Below, one piece after another: positions 24,501 through 35,600 of a DNA stretch of 64,000 nucleotides. The notes beneath the pieces were generated by a model. It had not been told where the DNA came from and did not search any database. It saw only the letters and a program-made list of their open reading frames with translations. Both the position numbers and the translations under genes were made by a program. The first letter of the stretch is position 1. Every line of letters begins with the position of its first letter. The stretch comes from Mycteria americana (taxonomy: Eukaryota > Chordata > Aves > Ciconiiformes > Ciconiidae): positions 59,830,001-59,894,000 of the forward strand of contig NC_134369.1 of NCBI RefSeq assembly GCF_035582795.1, written 5' to 3'.

Positions 24501-25990
24501 GAGAGAGGAATGCAGACCGGGGAGCGGGGATGGCTGGCGGGGTGGCAAGGCAGCAGGAGGGTGGCCAAGGGTGGGAGGGAGAGGAAAGGCTGGAGGACAG
24601 GGAGGAGGGTGGTAAGGTGCAGGATGACGTGGGAGATGTGATCTAAGGCAGAGCTGTCCAGAGCCTCCAGGCTGGGAACCAGGTGACTGAACACGATCTG
24701 GGGGAAGCAGATGCCTTCACAGCACCTGCGGCACAGCCCCCACCCGGAGGTAACAGAGCTCATTAGCTCGCTGCCAAAGCGCTCTGAATCAATGCAACCC
24801 GTGTGCGAAAGGCTGAACACCAAAGGAAGAAGTCCGCGCAAGCGTTGCTCCATACAGTAGTGTTGACAAGCTGGAATCAGAGACTTTCTCTTCTTCCTTA
24901 CCTGGTGTGATGCTGGGACAGTATGGGGGGAGTTTATGCTGCTGGTTTCCCCGGCGGGACCAGAGGCCTGAGCCGGTGGCTGGGGAGATGCCAGTCCCTT
25001 GCCACGGTATGAATGAGTGATGGTTTGCAAAGGCACCTGCGCAGCTCTCTGGCCTTCTTCCCACGTTCACGTAGGGGCTGTGGGCAGAACAGTATTTTTG
25101 CAGGAGTGCTCAGCCTGAAAGTAAAATACTTCTCTGTCCTCCATCATTTTTTTGCAAAATGAGACTACCAAACACATCTAGCCCAGGAAGTGATTCCATG
25201 AGGAAACAGCCAAAGATGAGAATCTGAACCAGGTAAAACCCCAGCTCAGTAGCACAGGATTAAGCACAGGATTTGCCCCAGCTTGATAGTGTTATTGTGC
25301 TTGTAATTAAAAGTCGCTTTTCTTCCGATGGCAAAGATAACCTTCTAAGTGTGCTGACTGATAATCCAAATCAGTCTCATATACTTAAGCCTGCATATAT
25401 CCTGGAACAACAAATACCTCTGAGAAATATTTACCATCCTATTGCTGTCAACAAAACATCATTGCTAGTGGCAACAATTCACTGTTTAAGTGTTCAGTTC
25501 ATGTTTGTTCTTTGCTGCTGCTGGACATCATGGCAGACACTGATGGTAACCTTTTCAGCGTGGTGGTGGCTTTGCCAGGAGAGCTCATGATTCTCAAATA
25601 TTTTAGATCATGTGAGACCATGTGTAAGGGACAGAGGAAAAGGAGATGCCTCCTTCTCTGTAAATTCTACTTCTTAAAATTTCAAAACCTGACATGGCCT
25701 CCTACATTGCCCAGATCCCCTCCACCCCATTCAAAGCAACCAATAGCCCACAGCACCTCCCTCTTTGTCACTATAAGTATTGACAGTACAGCTTAGGAAG
25801 AAATAGAGAGTATTTACAAAGTAAAATATAAAGTTTCTACAATGGCAAGTGAGGAACCAGGTGGGTTTAATGAATCTCTTGAGGTGCGTCCCACACTAAA
25901 GGATGATGAGGCCATGTCACGCTTTCTTGCCAAGGGACACTGTTAGACACTGCACCTGCTATGCTCAACATCAGTCCTACAGTGGTAGTG

Positions 25991-26014
25991 GATGTACCAC
26001 TACAGTGGTACATC
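25991..26014. repeat. Perfect 11-bp hairpin with 2-base loop, inside a 42-bp direct repeat
   Basis: GATGTACCACT (25,991-26,001) is followed by AC and by its exact reverse complement AGTGGTACATC (26,004-26,014). A 12-bp direct repeat ACATCAGTCCTA flanks it at 25,968-25,979 and 26,010-26,021, and CTACAGTGGTA occurs twice. The layout suggests a template-switch mutation that copied a short stretch in both orientations. Confidence 0.85.
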
Positions 26015-26649
26015 AGTCCTAAGGATCTCATCTTTGGGAAGAAGAGCCGTATCACCATATTGCCTTCAGCATTTCCAGGGAGAGCAGACAGGGAGCCACT
26101 CTGAGGGGCAAGTCAATAACTGCCTCACCACACAAGCAGAGATAGGGGAGATAACCTTGGTGGGAGGCTCAACAACAGCCAGGACTGGCCCACATCCCTT
26201 CTCTCTGCCCCTGTGAATGCTCTTGGCTGCCTCTGTCAGCCACTGTTTCCTCCTCTTGTGCTAACCACCTCCAAGAAGGCAGAGGAATGGGTCAACCCAG
26301 TTTCCTAGAATAGAGACATATACTTCTCCTTCTGCACCACGACTAGCTGCTGCCGCCTTTGGGAGTTGTTATCCTCCCTGCGCAGGAAAAATACAGTGAA
26401 AGGAAGAGGCTCATGTCCCACACAGGTTTAGGAAAGAGCTATCTTCTAGTCCAGGGGAGCAGAGTGTGAGCCCCACTGTCTCCAGTGGCCACTCCAGCTC
26501 AAGAAAGCAAAACCTGTAATGCTGCTACAGATTTCATTGCCTTCAACAGCTACTGATAAGCCATTAAAAGCTACTTCAAATAAATCAAACTAAAAAATAG
26601 CCCTAGATTGGCTCACGGCTTCAATACACATTAAGAATTTACGCCTGCC

Positions 26650-26960
26650 AGCCCAAAGTTTGTAGTAAGAGATGTTTCTTAGAGACCTGGGAGTAGGTAT
26701 GTAAATAGTGAATTAGCAAAATGTCCGGATGACACAGAATTTTTTAGGTTACTCAAGACTATGGGGAGCTACAACGTGTTCCAGAAAGACTTGACCAGAC
26801 AGCATGATGGAAGAATGAATTCAGCGTAGACATGTGCAAGCTAATGCACACTGCAGGAAATAATTTAAGCTTTCATACATGCCAAGGGACTGTGAATTAG
26901 TGATGAGAGGCATTATGGTGGACGCACAATGCCTTCAGTGAAGCTGGCTGCTCCAAGTAT
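26650..26960 (+). mobile_element. Decayed CR1-type LINE, reverse-transcriptase region
   Basis: The text resembles the internal part of CR1-family LINEs around the reverse-transcriptase YADD/FADD box. AGCAAAATGTCCGGATGACA at 26,715-26,734 would read A-K-C-P-D-D-T where the family has A-K-F-A-D-D-T. It is followed by CAGAATTTTTTAGGTTACTC and, later, by a degraded CAAGCTAATGCACACTGCAG segment. The frame is broken and the catalytic box altered, so this is a fossil. Confidence 0.6.
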
Positions 26961-27649
26961 AGTCCAGGTCAGAAAATGAATGAGGGAGAATTCAGCTATC
27001 TAAAGGTGAGTGGGCTGGTACTTACACTGGAGAAACCTTCTGGGTCAGGTTGGGACATAATTTAAAGCTACCTGGGAATTAGGCAGCTCTGGAATAAATT
27101 CTCTCTCTTTGCCTCAGCCAGGTCTTCCAGGGCTCACGTTTTACACATTGAGAAGGTCAGAATTAGTTGTCAAGCCTTGTAAAAGATCTGGACCTCACTG
27201 AATTCTTTATCCATCCATGAAGTCCTTGAAAAGTGATAGATATTCTGACAAAGCCTCAAACTTGACAATTAAATCCTGATGAGCTGGAATTAGAAAAGGT
27301 GTCCCACTTACATGAATAGATGGCATAAATTGTATTTGGAGATAGTTTCAACAAGACGGGTTCCCTGGGTTTTGCTGTGAATGAGCTAAATGCTCCTTCA
27401 CATAAGGCAGTGTTGCAGTATCACCAAAACCCAATCCCCCTTACAGTGTGGAGTGGGAAATAGAAGACCTTTCTGTTTTCCTTTAAGACAAGGGGCATAA
27501 AACAATGGCTGGGAATGAAAGCCCTGTAAATGAATTTGTATTATAATTTCTGCAACACCTTTGTATATAAATGGAAGTGATGTACATAATTTATAGAGGA
27601 TAGTATATGTGAATTGGCGTCTCAAACCCCCTCAAACACACTCGCTCAA

Positions 27650-28015
27650 GCATGATGTGTAGAACACTAACACTCTCAGACAGTGTGCAGATTGCAATAG
27701 TAAAAAAAGATCTCACTCTAATACTGTGTGTTACAATAATAAATGCAGGAATTAGAGGTTTTTACCTCTCTGTAAATAAATTATGCATATGTAGTTTTAA
27801 ATTAACCAAATTAAATGATTAAAGACACTCCATTCCTTCATAAACTTGTCTCGGGAGTAAGGAATGCAGCATGCAGGCAGAGGTCTCTGGTTCCTCTGAG
27901 CCTCGCTGTTTCATTTGAAGCAATCTTAGATGCACTTCCCTTTCCTCCCAGCTTTGTAAGGATAGAAGGCATTTTATTTTCCCTTCAGCTAATTATTTTC
28001 ATATAAATGCAAGTG
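27650..28015. promoter_or_regulatory. Candidate conserved AT-rich element
   Basis: The block contains GTAAATAAATTATGCATATG, AAATTAACCAAATTAAATGATTAAAG and CAATAATAAATGCAGG. These are forkhead, POU and homeodomain-like words in a compact AT-rich block without repeats. Inferred from texture only. Confidence 0.3.
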
Positions 28016-28614
28016 TTGAGATTAGAAGCACCACTTTTGTTTGCATGCCCTCGGTGGGGTGTTGCTGGTGCTGAAGAAGTATCGCATGGCTCCCCAGAAG
28101 TCAGCCTGCCCACAACCACATTTCAGCCCCTGGATTTAACCAAGGGAGTCAAATAGGCGCAGCTCTTCAGGACTGGGCTGGCAGTGTACGTGAATGACGT
28201 TCCTGAAATGCAGGTCCATAGTGCCTTCTCTGCACCAAGTACCATTGCGGTATTTTGTCAGTGCTTACATGATTTGTCGTGGTACGTGGCACCATGGTAT
28301 GTGGTACCATGATTCACACTTGGCTACAAACATCATTGCCCATTTTAATGTGGGAGGGAGTTTAGGCCATAGCTCAACACTCATTTCTTACTCATTTCAT
28401 GAAATGGCACTGTAGCCTAAACTCACCAGCCGCTAGTAGAAGAAACTGCAGAGATTTGAAGAGTGTTTCTTTCCCGGTATTAGCAGTGCTGTCCTACCTC
28501 CACATTACCAAACAGGGCTTGAGTGCTACATCCCAGATACCAAATTAGCTTGGTTCTTCCAGGGAATCTCTGGACAGTATCTACTACTCTTAAAGCACTT
28601 AGCTCAAAATGCTG

Positions 28615-28735
28615 ATCTTTCTGCAGGTGGAGAAGCAGGCACAGAAAAACACAGCACCTTTCTCAAGGTCACAGGGTAGGGCAGTGCAAGAGCTGGGACA
28701 CTTGACTCTCAGCGTGCGTCCCGCTCCTGGGCAGC
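28615..28735 (+). mobile_element. MIR-type SINE remnant
   Basis: GCAGGCACAGAAAAACACAG, TCTCAAGGTCACAGGGTAGG then GCAAGAGCTGGGACACTTGA follow the MIR layout of GAGGCACAGAG, CCAAGGTCACACAGC and GCAGAGCTGGGATTCGAA. A 153-codon plus-strand open frame crosses it, which I attribute to the repeat and chance. Confidence 0.6.
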
Positions 28736-31700
28736 ACCACCTCCACACGCTGCGATCATTTCATCAGCTGAGCCACTGCAAGATGTTGTTTAAACTTTGC
28801 TCAACAACCCTAAGTAACTGGGTTCCTAGACAACTAAAGCATTTACAGATGTTAAAACTTCCCAAGGCTGTATCACCAGAAGGGTCTACTGAAATCTGCA
28901 CATTAAAAAAAAAAAATCAGGAATGTCCACATAATATAGCTTTCAACTGGATTTTACATGTCTGTTCTAGAGAAGAGTACACAAGCTTGTTGCTCTGTGT
29001 AAAAATGTGTATTTTAATGCAACTCTCTCCACACAAATCAGCTCAAATGCTGATGCTCGAAGTAGTGTGAAAGCAGGAGGAGTTTAAGTGAAGGCAGTGC
29101 AGGTATGTCACAGTTCAGAGAGCTTGCTAATATTTCTTCTTCAGCTGCATCTGTAGCCAAAGTATGCTGATATATGCTTTCGTTCACTGCATTTTGACCA
29201 TGTTTTCCCTTCTTGCTATAAAACCAGCCTCAGCCTTAATGAGTTGCATGTAAGACAGCAATATCTCTCGAACCATTCTCGGTGTTTTGGAGAAGAACGC
29301 TGTTTTCAACAGCAGAAGAAACTGACTCCTCACATCCACATCAACAGGGCTTCACGAAGCAACTTCTAAGTACAGGCAGTGGGATCAAGAAACATAACTG
29401 GTTTTAAACTGTAACTTGATGAGTTTATGAATGGGATTATAGATAAATATGAAAACCAGTAGCTTCAGGGAACCAGACTTACTAATACAGAGGTTTCTTG
29501 GTGCAGTAAGCATGCCACCCATCTTGGGAATTAGGGTAGCTGTTCCAAGGTAACTAAATACTTAGAATTCTGTGATTCAGACACAAGGTAGTGACAATGG
29601 AAAATAGTATTTATTCATTTGGTTTAAGCTTTGGAGGAAATTAGGGAGCAATTTTCATCTCAAAGTGCCAATAATGATTCTGCTTGATCCTAAGCAAACA
29701 AGGTTCAAACTTCTTCCAAGATATTTTTTTAAATGCTATATAAATCTGTCATTGAGGTCTTTACTGCAAGTTTCTGAGTACAAATACAGCCTCATGGTGA
29801 AATTAAGATTATTAGCTCATTTTGTTCATAGCATGAACCAGGGGTTTTGGATATTAATGGTGCATATACACTGGAAAGAGTAGTGATCTTTCATTTAGAA
29901 ATCTTCTCTTCCAGAGCTTTACACCTCTCACTAGCTGAGTTGTCATTAGGATTTGGAACAGTGGACTGTAACGGTCACACAAAACAATGACAGGCCATTA
30001 GGCTACGAGCTCTTTGGATTTTGTTTCTACTGTGATGGGTCACCAATCTGCCCATGGCCTCCAGCACCAGTACAGTACAAATAATTAGCGTTACATTTTC
30101 CTTTTCCCAGCTGTTCGCAAAACTTACTAGTACGCATTTTCAACATCACAAGAAGCTGCTACAAGCTGACATCCATGTGTGCACACCAAAATGTGAATCA
30201 CATGGCTGTAAAAACCAGGAAACACCTCACACTTTTAAATCACCTAGGTTCTTGGTTTTGTGTTTGGATTCTGTGTGTGAAGGACATATGTGAAGGACAA
30301 AGACTACAGCATCTGTGACAACAGGTACACAGTTGGGTGGCTGGAAGAAAACACAGGAGGAACTGAGAAAAAATTGTCTGAAAAACAGAGGACATGAAAA
30401 GCATGGTTGAAGATGGAGAGGGGTGGCAGACCTGCACCTCTGCTCCACGCATGTGTGGTTTGACAGTGTCCCACAGATCAGATTCCACTCTTACTTGCAC
30501 GACTTCAGGTCACTCATGGCCATGGTCTTTTCTGCAGGTGAGCTTCAATACGGCAACTCGGGCAATAACACAGGGGTTGTCTACTGGAGTTAAAGAGGAA
30601 CTAAATGTGTATGGGCTGAGCTTAACCCTCACCTTCAGTGGGAGGTGAACAGGGCCTAATCCCATTTTTTGTGTCACTTCACAATGTGTTAGGAAGCATT
30701 GGAAATTGATAGCTGAGGGAAGGTAGATAATAATCCAGGCCAAGCTACTTTCGGCAAACACATACAAGAGAACATTTGTTTAAAATTAATCTAAATATTC
30801 TATAACATTGATAGAAAACAGAGAATTTAAAGACTTTCTTCACTCATCAGAGCTTTCCCATTCTCCTTTGCCTGGTCTCTACCCATTTTCCACTCCCCAG
30901 GGAGTGCTTCTGCAGTGCAACTTCAGTTCTTAACTCCAGAAGCCACTTTAGGTGAGCAGCTCCTACTGCCTTTCCAGAAGTTCCCAGTTGTTAAAACCAG
31001 ATATGACTGAGCCTCCCTCTGTCACCAGAGGCCTGCCACCCATCAGTCCTTCATACGAGCATGTTTAAAACCTGCATACACTTTGAGACTTCTCAGCCAA
31101 TTTGAAGGTGCAATTTGTCTTGGAGAGTCCAATCGCTCTTCTCCCTTGTGAAGGCTTGCGCAGTCCCTGCTAAGAAACCACACAGCTCTGCCACAGATTG
31201 CAAACGTCTCTGCCCTGACACAGCCTGACTGAGCAGAGGCATTTCTTTCAGACCATTTCTAGGAGATGAATCTGCCTCAAGAATTGCCTAGTGCTGATGA
31301 TCCATGTTCTTCCTTACTGAATGACTGTACAGACTAACTGCTGAGCCTGAACATATTTAACAAGAGCCATAAAGACCCATGCTGTACAGTCCTCGTCCAG
31401 AGTAAAAAGTGAAGGCACCTGGAGAGACGAGTTCTCATTCAACTCACTATTGAGAAAATTGAATTTGGAGCTGAACTTCACAAACTTTGCAAGCAGTTCT
31501 GTACTGTTGTTTTTCTAAAATTATGACTAAATGTGAAAAGTGTGGAGTTTAGCAATCTCTGTTCCAAAAAAATGTACTGGAGAACATGTCCCTATTTTTA
31601 TCTACGTAAGTAAAAATATTCCAGAAGACATTAAACTTGTCTATAGAGCTTCTTGTCAGAACATGGCATGCAGCACACGAACTTAGGAAGATTTAAAAAA

Positions 31701-32109
31701 AACCAACACCGGACTTAGAGAAATAACAAAATTCATCTGAAAAAAGAATTGAAGAAGACATAACAATTTAAGGCATGATAAATGAAGATAATCATGGAGC
31801 TCTTACGTTCTGGTCCAATTGCTAAAATGGGATCATGAAACCTGAGAACTTTTTAATGCACCTGAATTCAAAGCCAGATGTCTAGAAACCAGAATACAGG
31901 CTCCACCTGTGAACTGTGGAAACTGTATCGTCGATAGTAGTGATTCAAATGATGAGCAAGGAACTCGATGGGAGCTTCAAAGAAGCACTAAGACAAAGAG
32001 GACTACTGAAACACTTTGATATTTGACCAGGCAAAATGGCAGTTGAAAACATAAATACCACCATAAACAGCCTTGGTGTTACAAGTACCAGCATATATTC
32101 CAGTGGAGG

Positions 32110-32600
32110 AACCTTTGAAGAGTGCTGAAAAATTAGAGGAACGCAGAGGGGACACCCCAAAATGACACTCAGGCTGGAGGAAACAGCTTACAGTGGGAGG
32201 CTTTCTTTGCCTATCTCATCAAAAGAAGACACCTGGGAGGTAAGCTTGATTATTCCATACAAGTATATTCACAGAGGGAAATTTCCAGGGACTGGAAAGA
32301 GAGCTTTTGCATCCAGCAAAACAAAGCAGTACGAAATCTACCATTAGGACCTGAAGCAATAGGAAAATATTTTTTTTGAAAGTGAGAGTGATCAAACATC
32401 AAAACAAGCTGCCAAGAGTAGCAATGGAATCACCATTTTTTCCTCTCTTTGTATGAACATTGGATGCCTTTGTTTTAGCCAAATGCACATTATGGACAGG
32501 TACCAGGTAACTGGATGCAATTGAGGAGGTCAGAGTCAGGGATCTAGTGGACCCTTCCAGCCTCAAGGTATAAATCTAGAGTTGGAGTGGTCACTCCTAG
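32110..32600 (+). mobile_element. Old CR1/L3-like LINE 3' end
   Basis: The order of pieces follows the 3' end of amniote CR1-family elements. A GAGGAAACAGCTTACAGTGG segment is followed by a TCATCAAAAGAAGACACCTG segment, a GAAAGTGAGAGTGATCAAAC segment, and near the end AGGAGGTCAGAGTCAGGGAT then GTGGACCCTTCCAGCC. That last piece matches the conserved GAGGTCAGACTAGATGAT...GGTCCCTTCTGGCC terminus with several changes. Divergence is high, so the insertion is ancient. The element may begin further left. Confidence 0.65.
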
Positions 32601-35600
32601 TGCATTCTGGAAAGGATATAATAGCTTCTGCTTGTGCTTCAGGGCTTTCAGCAACCTCTTTAAAGGATCAGGATAATGATCTTCACAGAAGCGGTTTCCC
32701 AAATCTGCAGGTTCCTGAGCTACTTGTCCGACATTTCCATTAAACATCAGTAGTGTTGATCCTGCCTCCTTGTACTTCATCTGTCTTTTTCACGGTCTTT
32801 TTGGCTACCTGGACCATGCCTCTTCAGACATGTCCCTAGCTGATAGCAACTTACTGGGTTATGTCTGGAAGACTTCTCATTCCTACAAAATTATCCATGA
32901 TTCACAGAGTTCAGCTTGTTTCTATAGGTGTTCCTCTGCAGTCCACGGTTAGCTAATGAACACCTCGATTACAGCATTCGTGAGAGATGATTTACATTTT
33001 TTCATTAAAAATGTCACTGGAAGTCCAGTCTTCCCTTGCTACAATATTTGAAGCCACTGCCAACAGCATACACGGCTGATATTAATTAAAGTAGAAGATG
33101 ACAGCACTTGGAAAATGAACACTTTTCTCTGCTCAGATAAATGACCTTTAACGAGTGCTTGTTCTTTAGTTAGACTAGGTCATTATTAGAGATTACCAAG
33201 CATTTTCAATAAAACTGGAATCTCTGACTCATCTTTGGCTTTACATTTGAATGCTGAAAATTGATGGAGACTCTTCTCTGTGTAGTACACAGCGTTGTCG
33301 ACTACTGTCACTAGCCTGCCCCATCGCAACAGACAGCTAGCAATCCACGAGTATCATTTTGCTCTGAACAGCAGGAGAAGGGAGATGGTGAGCTTCATTT
33401 TCTCCATCACAAGTAGAGCCTTTCCTTTGCTGTGCAGAATGAGGCTTGGGAAGATTGAAGACAACCATCCCCTGACACAGTTCCTTTTGTCGTCAACAAA
33501 CAGGTTATGGAAAATGGAAGAAAAATAACCTTGCAGTTTGTGTTGTCACAGCTGCAGCCACATCCAAAATACAGGACACTTCAAATAGCTGCACTGCTGC
33601 ACCTAATCCCTGGGTAGTATCTTCTCGTCACCATGGCTTCACTCCAGGGCGGTGAAATGGCAGTTGGTTGTGATCTGAGCTTCTGATGCCATGGTTCTTC
33701 CTAGTTTCTTCTAGGGTGCCGTCCTCCTTACAACACTAGAGTTTCAGAGTGCTCTGCTGGAAGAAATCAATTTAGAGAGACTCTCTGTGCTCCTATCTCA
33801 GTTGCACACAAGATCTCATGGAACTGAGGACAAAGCTGCAAGCACGGCACACACCAGGCAGAAGAAAGGGCAATCACTCTGTTCCAGTACTTCTGGACAA
33901 GATGGGGTGAGGGAAACAAAAATCTCCCACCCAACCTCTTTGTTTAGAGAGGAGGGCTTCCCACCGCATTCCACAGCTAGCGGGCTCCATCAAATCCTGC
34001 AACTCGCTCCTTTCCGTGCGAGACATTAAATGGAGTTTCTGGGCATACGCCGTGCTGAGAATTATGCTGCAGCTTAAGACAGTCAGAACAGAGGGCCTGC
34101 TTAGGAAGCAGTTTGAAATTATTGAGAGCAGCACTTCACATTTCCACAGCAGAAGCCTTTATAGGCTGGAAGTCTCAAACCTTGATCACTTCCAATTGAA
34201 CCACTTATAAAAAATGTGCACTGCTGGAATATTTTAAATGACTGTGTGCAATGTGTACTGACTGAACATTAGGGGCTTCAATTAAATAACAGTTCAGAAC
34301 ATAATGAACTGAAAAATTTCACACTCTCTAAAGTGAGATAAGTATGAAGTGAAGGAGAGAGAATTAAGAAATAGTGCTCTGAATGTGGCACCAGTCACTG
34401 CCTGATGAGATTCAGCCAGAAACACAACAGAACAGCTTGTGAATTAGGGTTTTTTCCAGACCCTTCAGAGGGCACAGGAAATGGTCAGGTCCTTTTTTTT
34501 AAAAAAAGGGTGATGCTACTTGTGCTGAAATCGGGGATGCACCTACCCTGTGAGTTTGGCTCAGTCATGTCTGAAGTCAGGCACTTCTGGATGCACATTT
34601 AGAGTCAGCTGTTCCCTGCCGTGGGCTGAACAGATAACCTGGAGCCCATGTCTAACGTTCTGGCCTGAGATTCAGCTAACGCCAAGCCCTTCTGCAGTTC
34701 TTACATTTACTAATGGAATAATCTTCTCCTGTGACCCATCTGAACCAGACAGAAGCAGTACAACGTCTGAAACTCTGCTTACAGGTATGCAGAATGATGC
34801 AACGAAGACTGTCCATGCTGTAGTTTTCTCTCCATGTCAATGAAAGGAGAAAGGGACAGCAAAGGCAGAGATCCTGCACCGCGGCATGAGGCACTCGCTC
34901 CAGAATACTGCACCATGCTTTACAAAGGAAAAAACTGGCACTCGGAGTGCTAACCTACTGCATTTTGGTAACCACTGACTTCAAACAAGGGCTATTCTCC
35001 CTTCGTTCCATGGCTGGTTTGTTAGCTTTGGAGGTAAATCGCTTTACAGACTTCCCATGATCTCTAAAGCACACTGATTTGGTTTGAAATGGAACAAAAT
35101 GAGATCTCATTCCAGTAAGTACTGTATTTATCCCTTTACCAGAGAGGGTACAGGTGTCTTTAGAGATCTTGCAAATACGAAAGATGTTAAAAAAAACCCC
35201 ACCCAACAAACCTAAACAAACAGGAAAATTGACAGAAACGTCAGATTTTTAGGCTTATTAGGCTTAACATTTCTGTGTTTGAGGTTATGTTTTCAACTGA
35301 TTCATTACTATTGCTCTATCTGTATTATGTCATCCCAGCCTTTTCAACCACCTCAGTGGCACCTGCTCTGTGTACGTTCTCTTCCCTCATATTAGTAAAT
35401 GGCAAGGTCCTATAGCCAAATGCCAGCTGACCAAAGCAGCTGTACCCTCTCGGAGCCTGTAAAGGCTGAAGATGATGGACAGCCATATCAACCTCTACTG
35501 ATGTTGGTATTACCACTTATATGCTCCTTTTTGACTCGTAACTAGACCAAAAAAGTCAGAAGGGTGAAAAGCATGCGGACCTTATTTAGTGGCTATTTCA

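Larger units (their letters stand above)
25080..31600. other. Intergenic DNA with LINE and SINE fossils
   Basis: Holds the LINE reverse-transcriptase fossil, a MIR remnant, the perfect hairpin and the AT-rich element at 27.65-28.0 kb. The rest (28.8-31.6 kb) is spacer with no supported feature. Confidence 0.55.

Noticed and set aside
28609..29070. 153-codon plus-strand open frame
   Set aside because: Its first part is a MIR-type SINE remnant and the rest contains a long A run read as Lys. No family resemblance.
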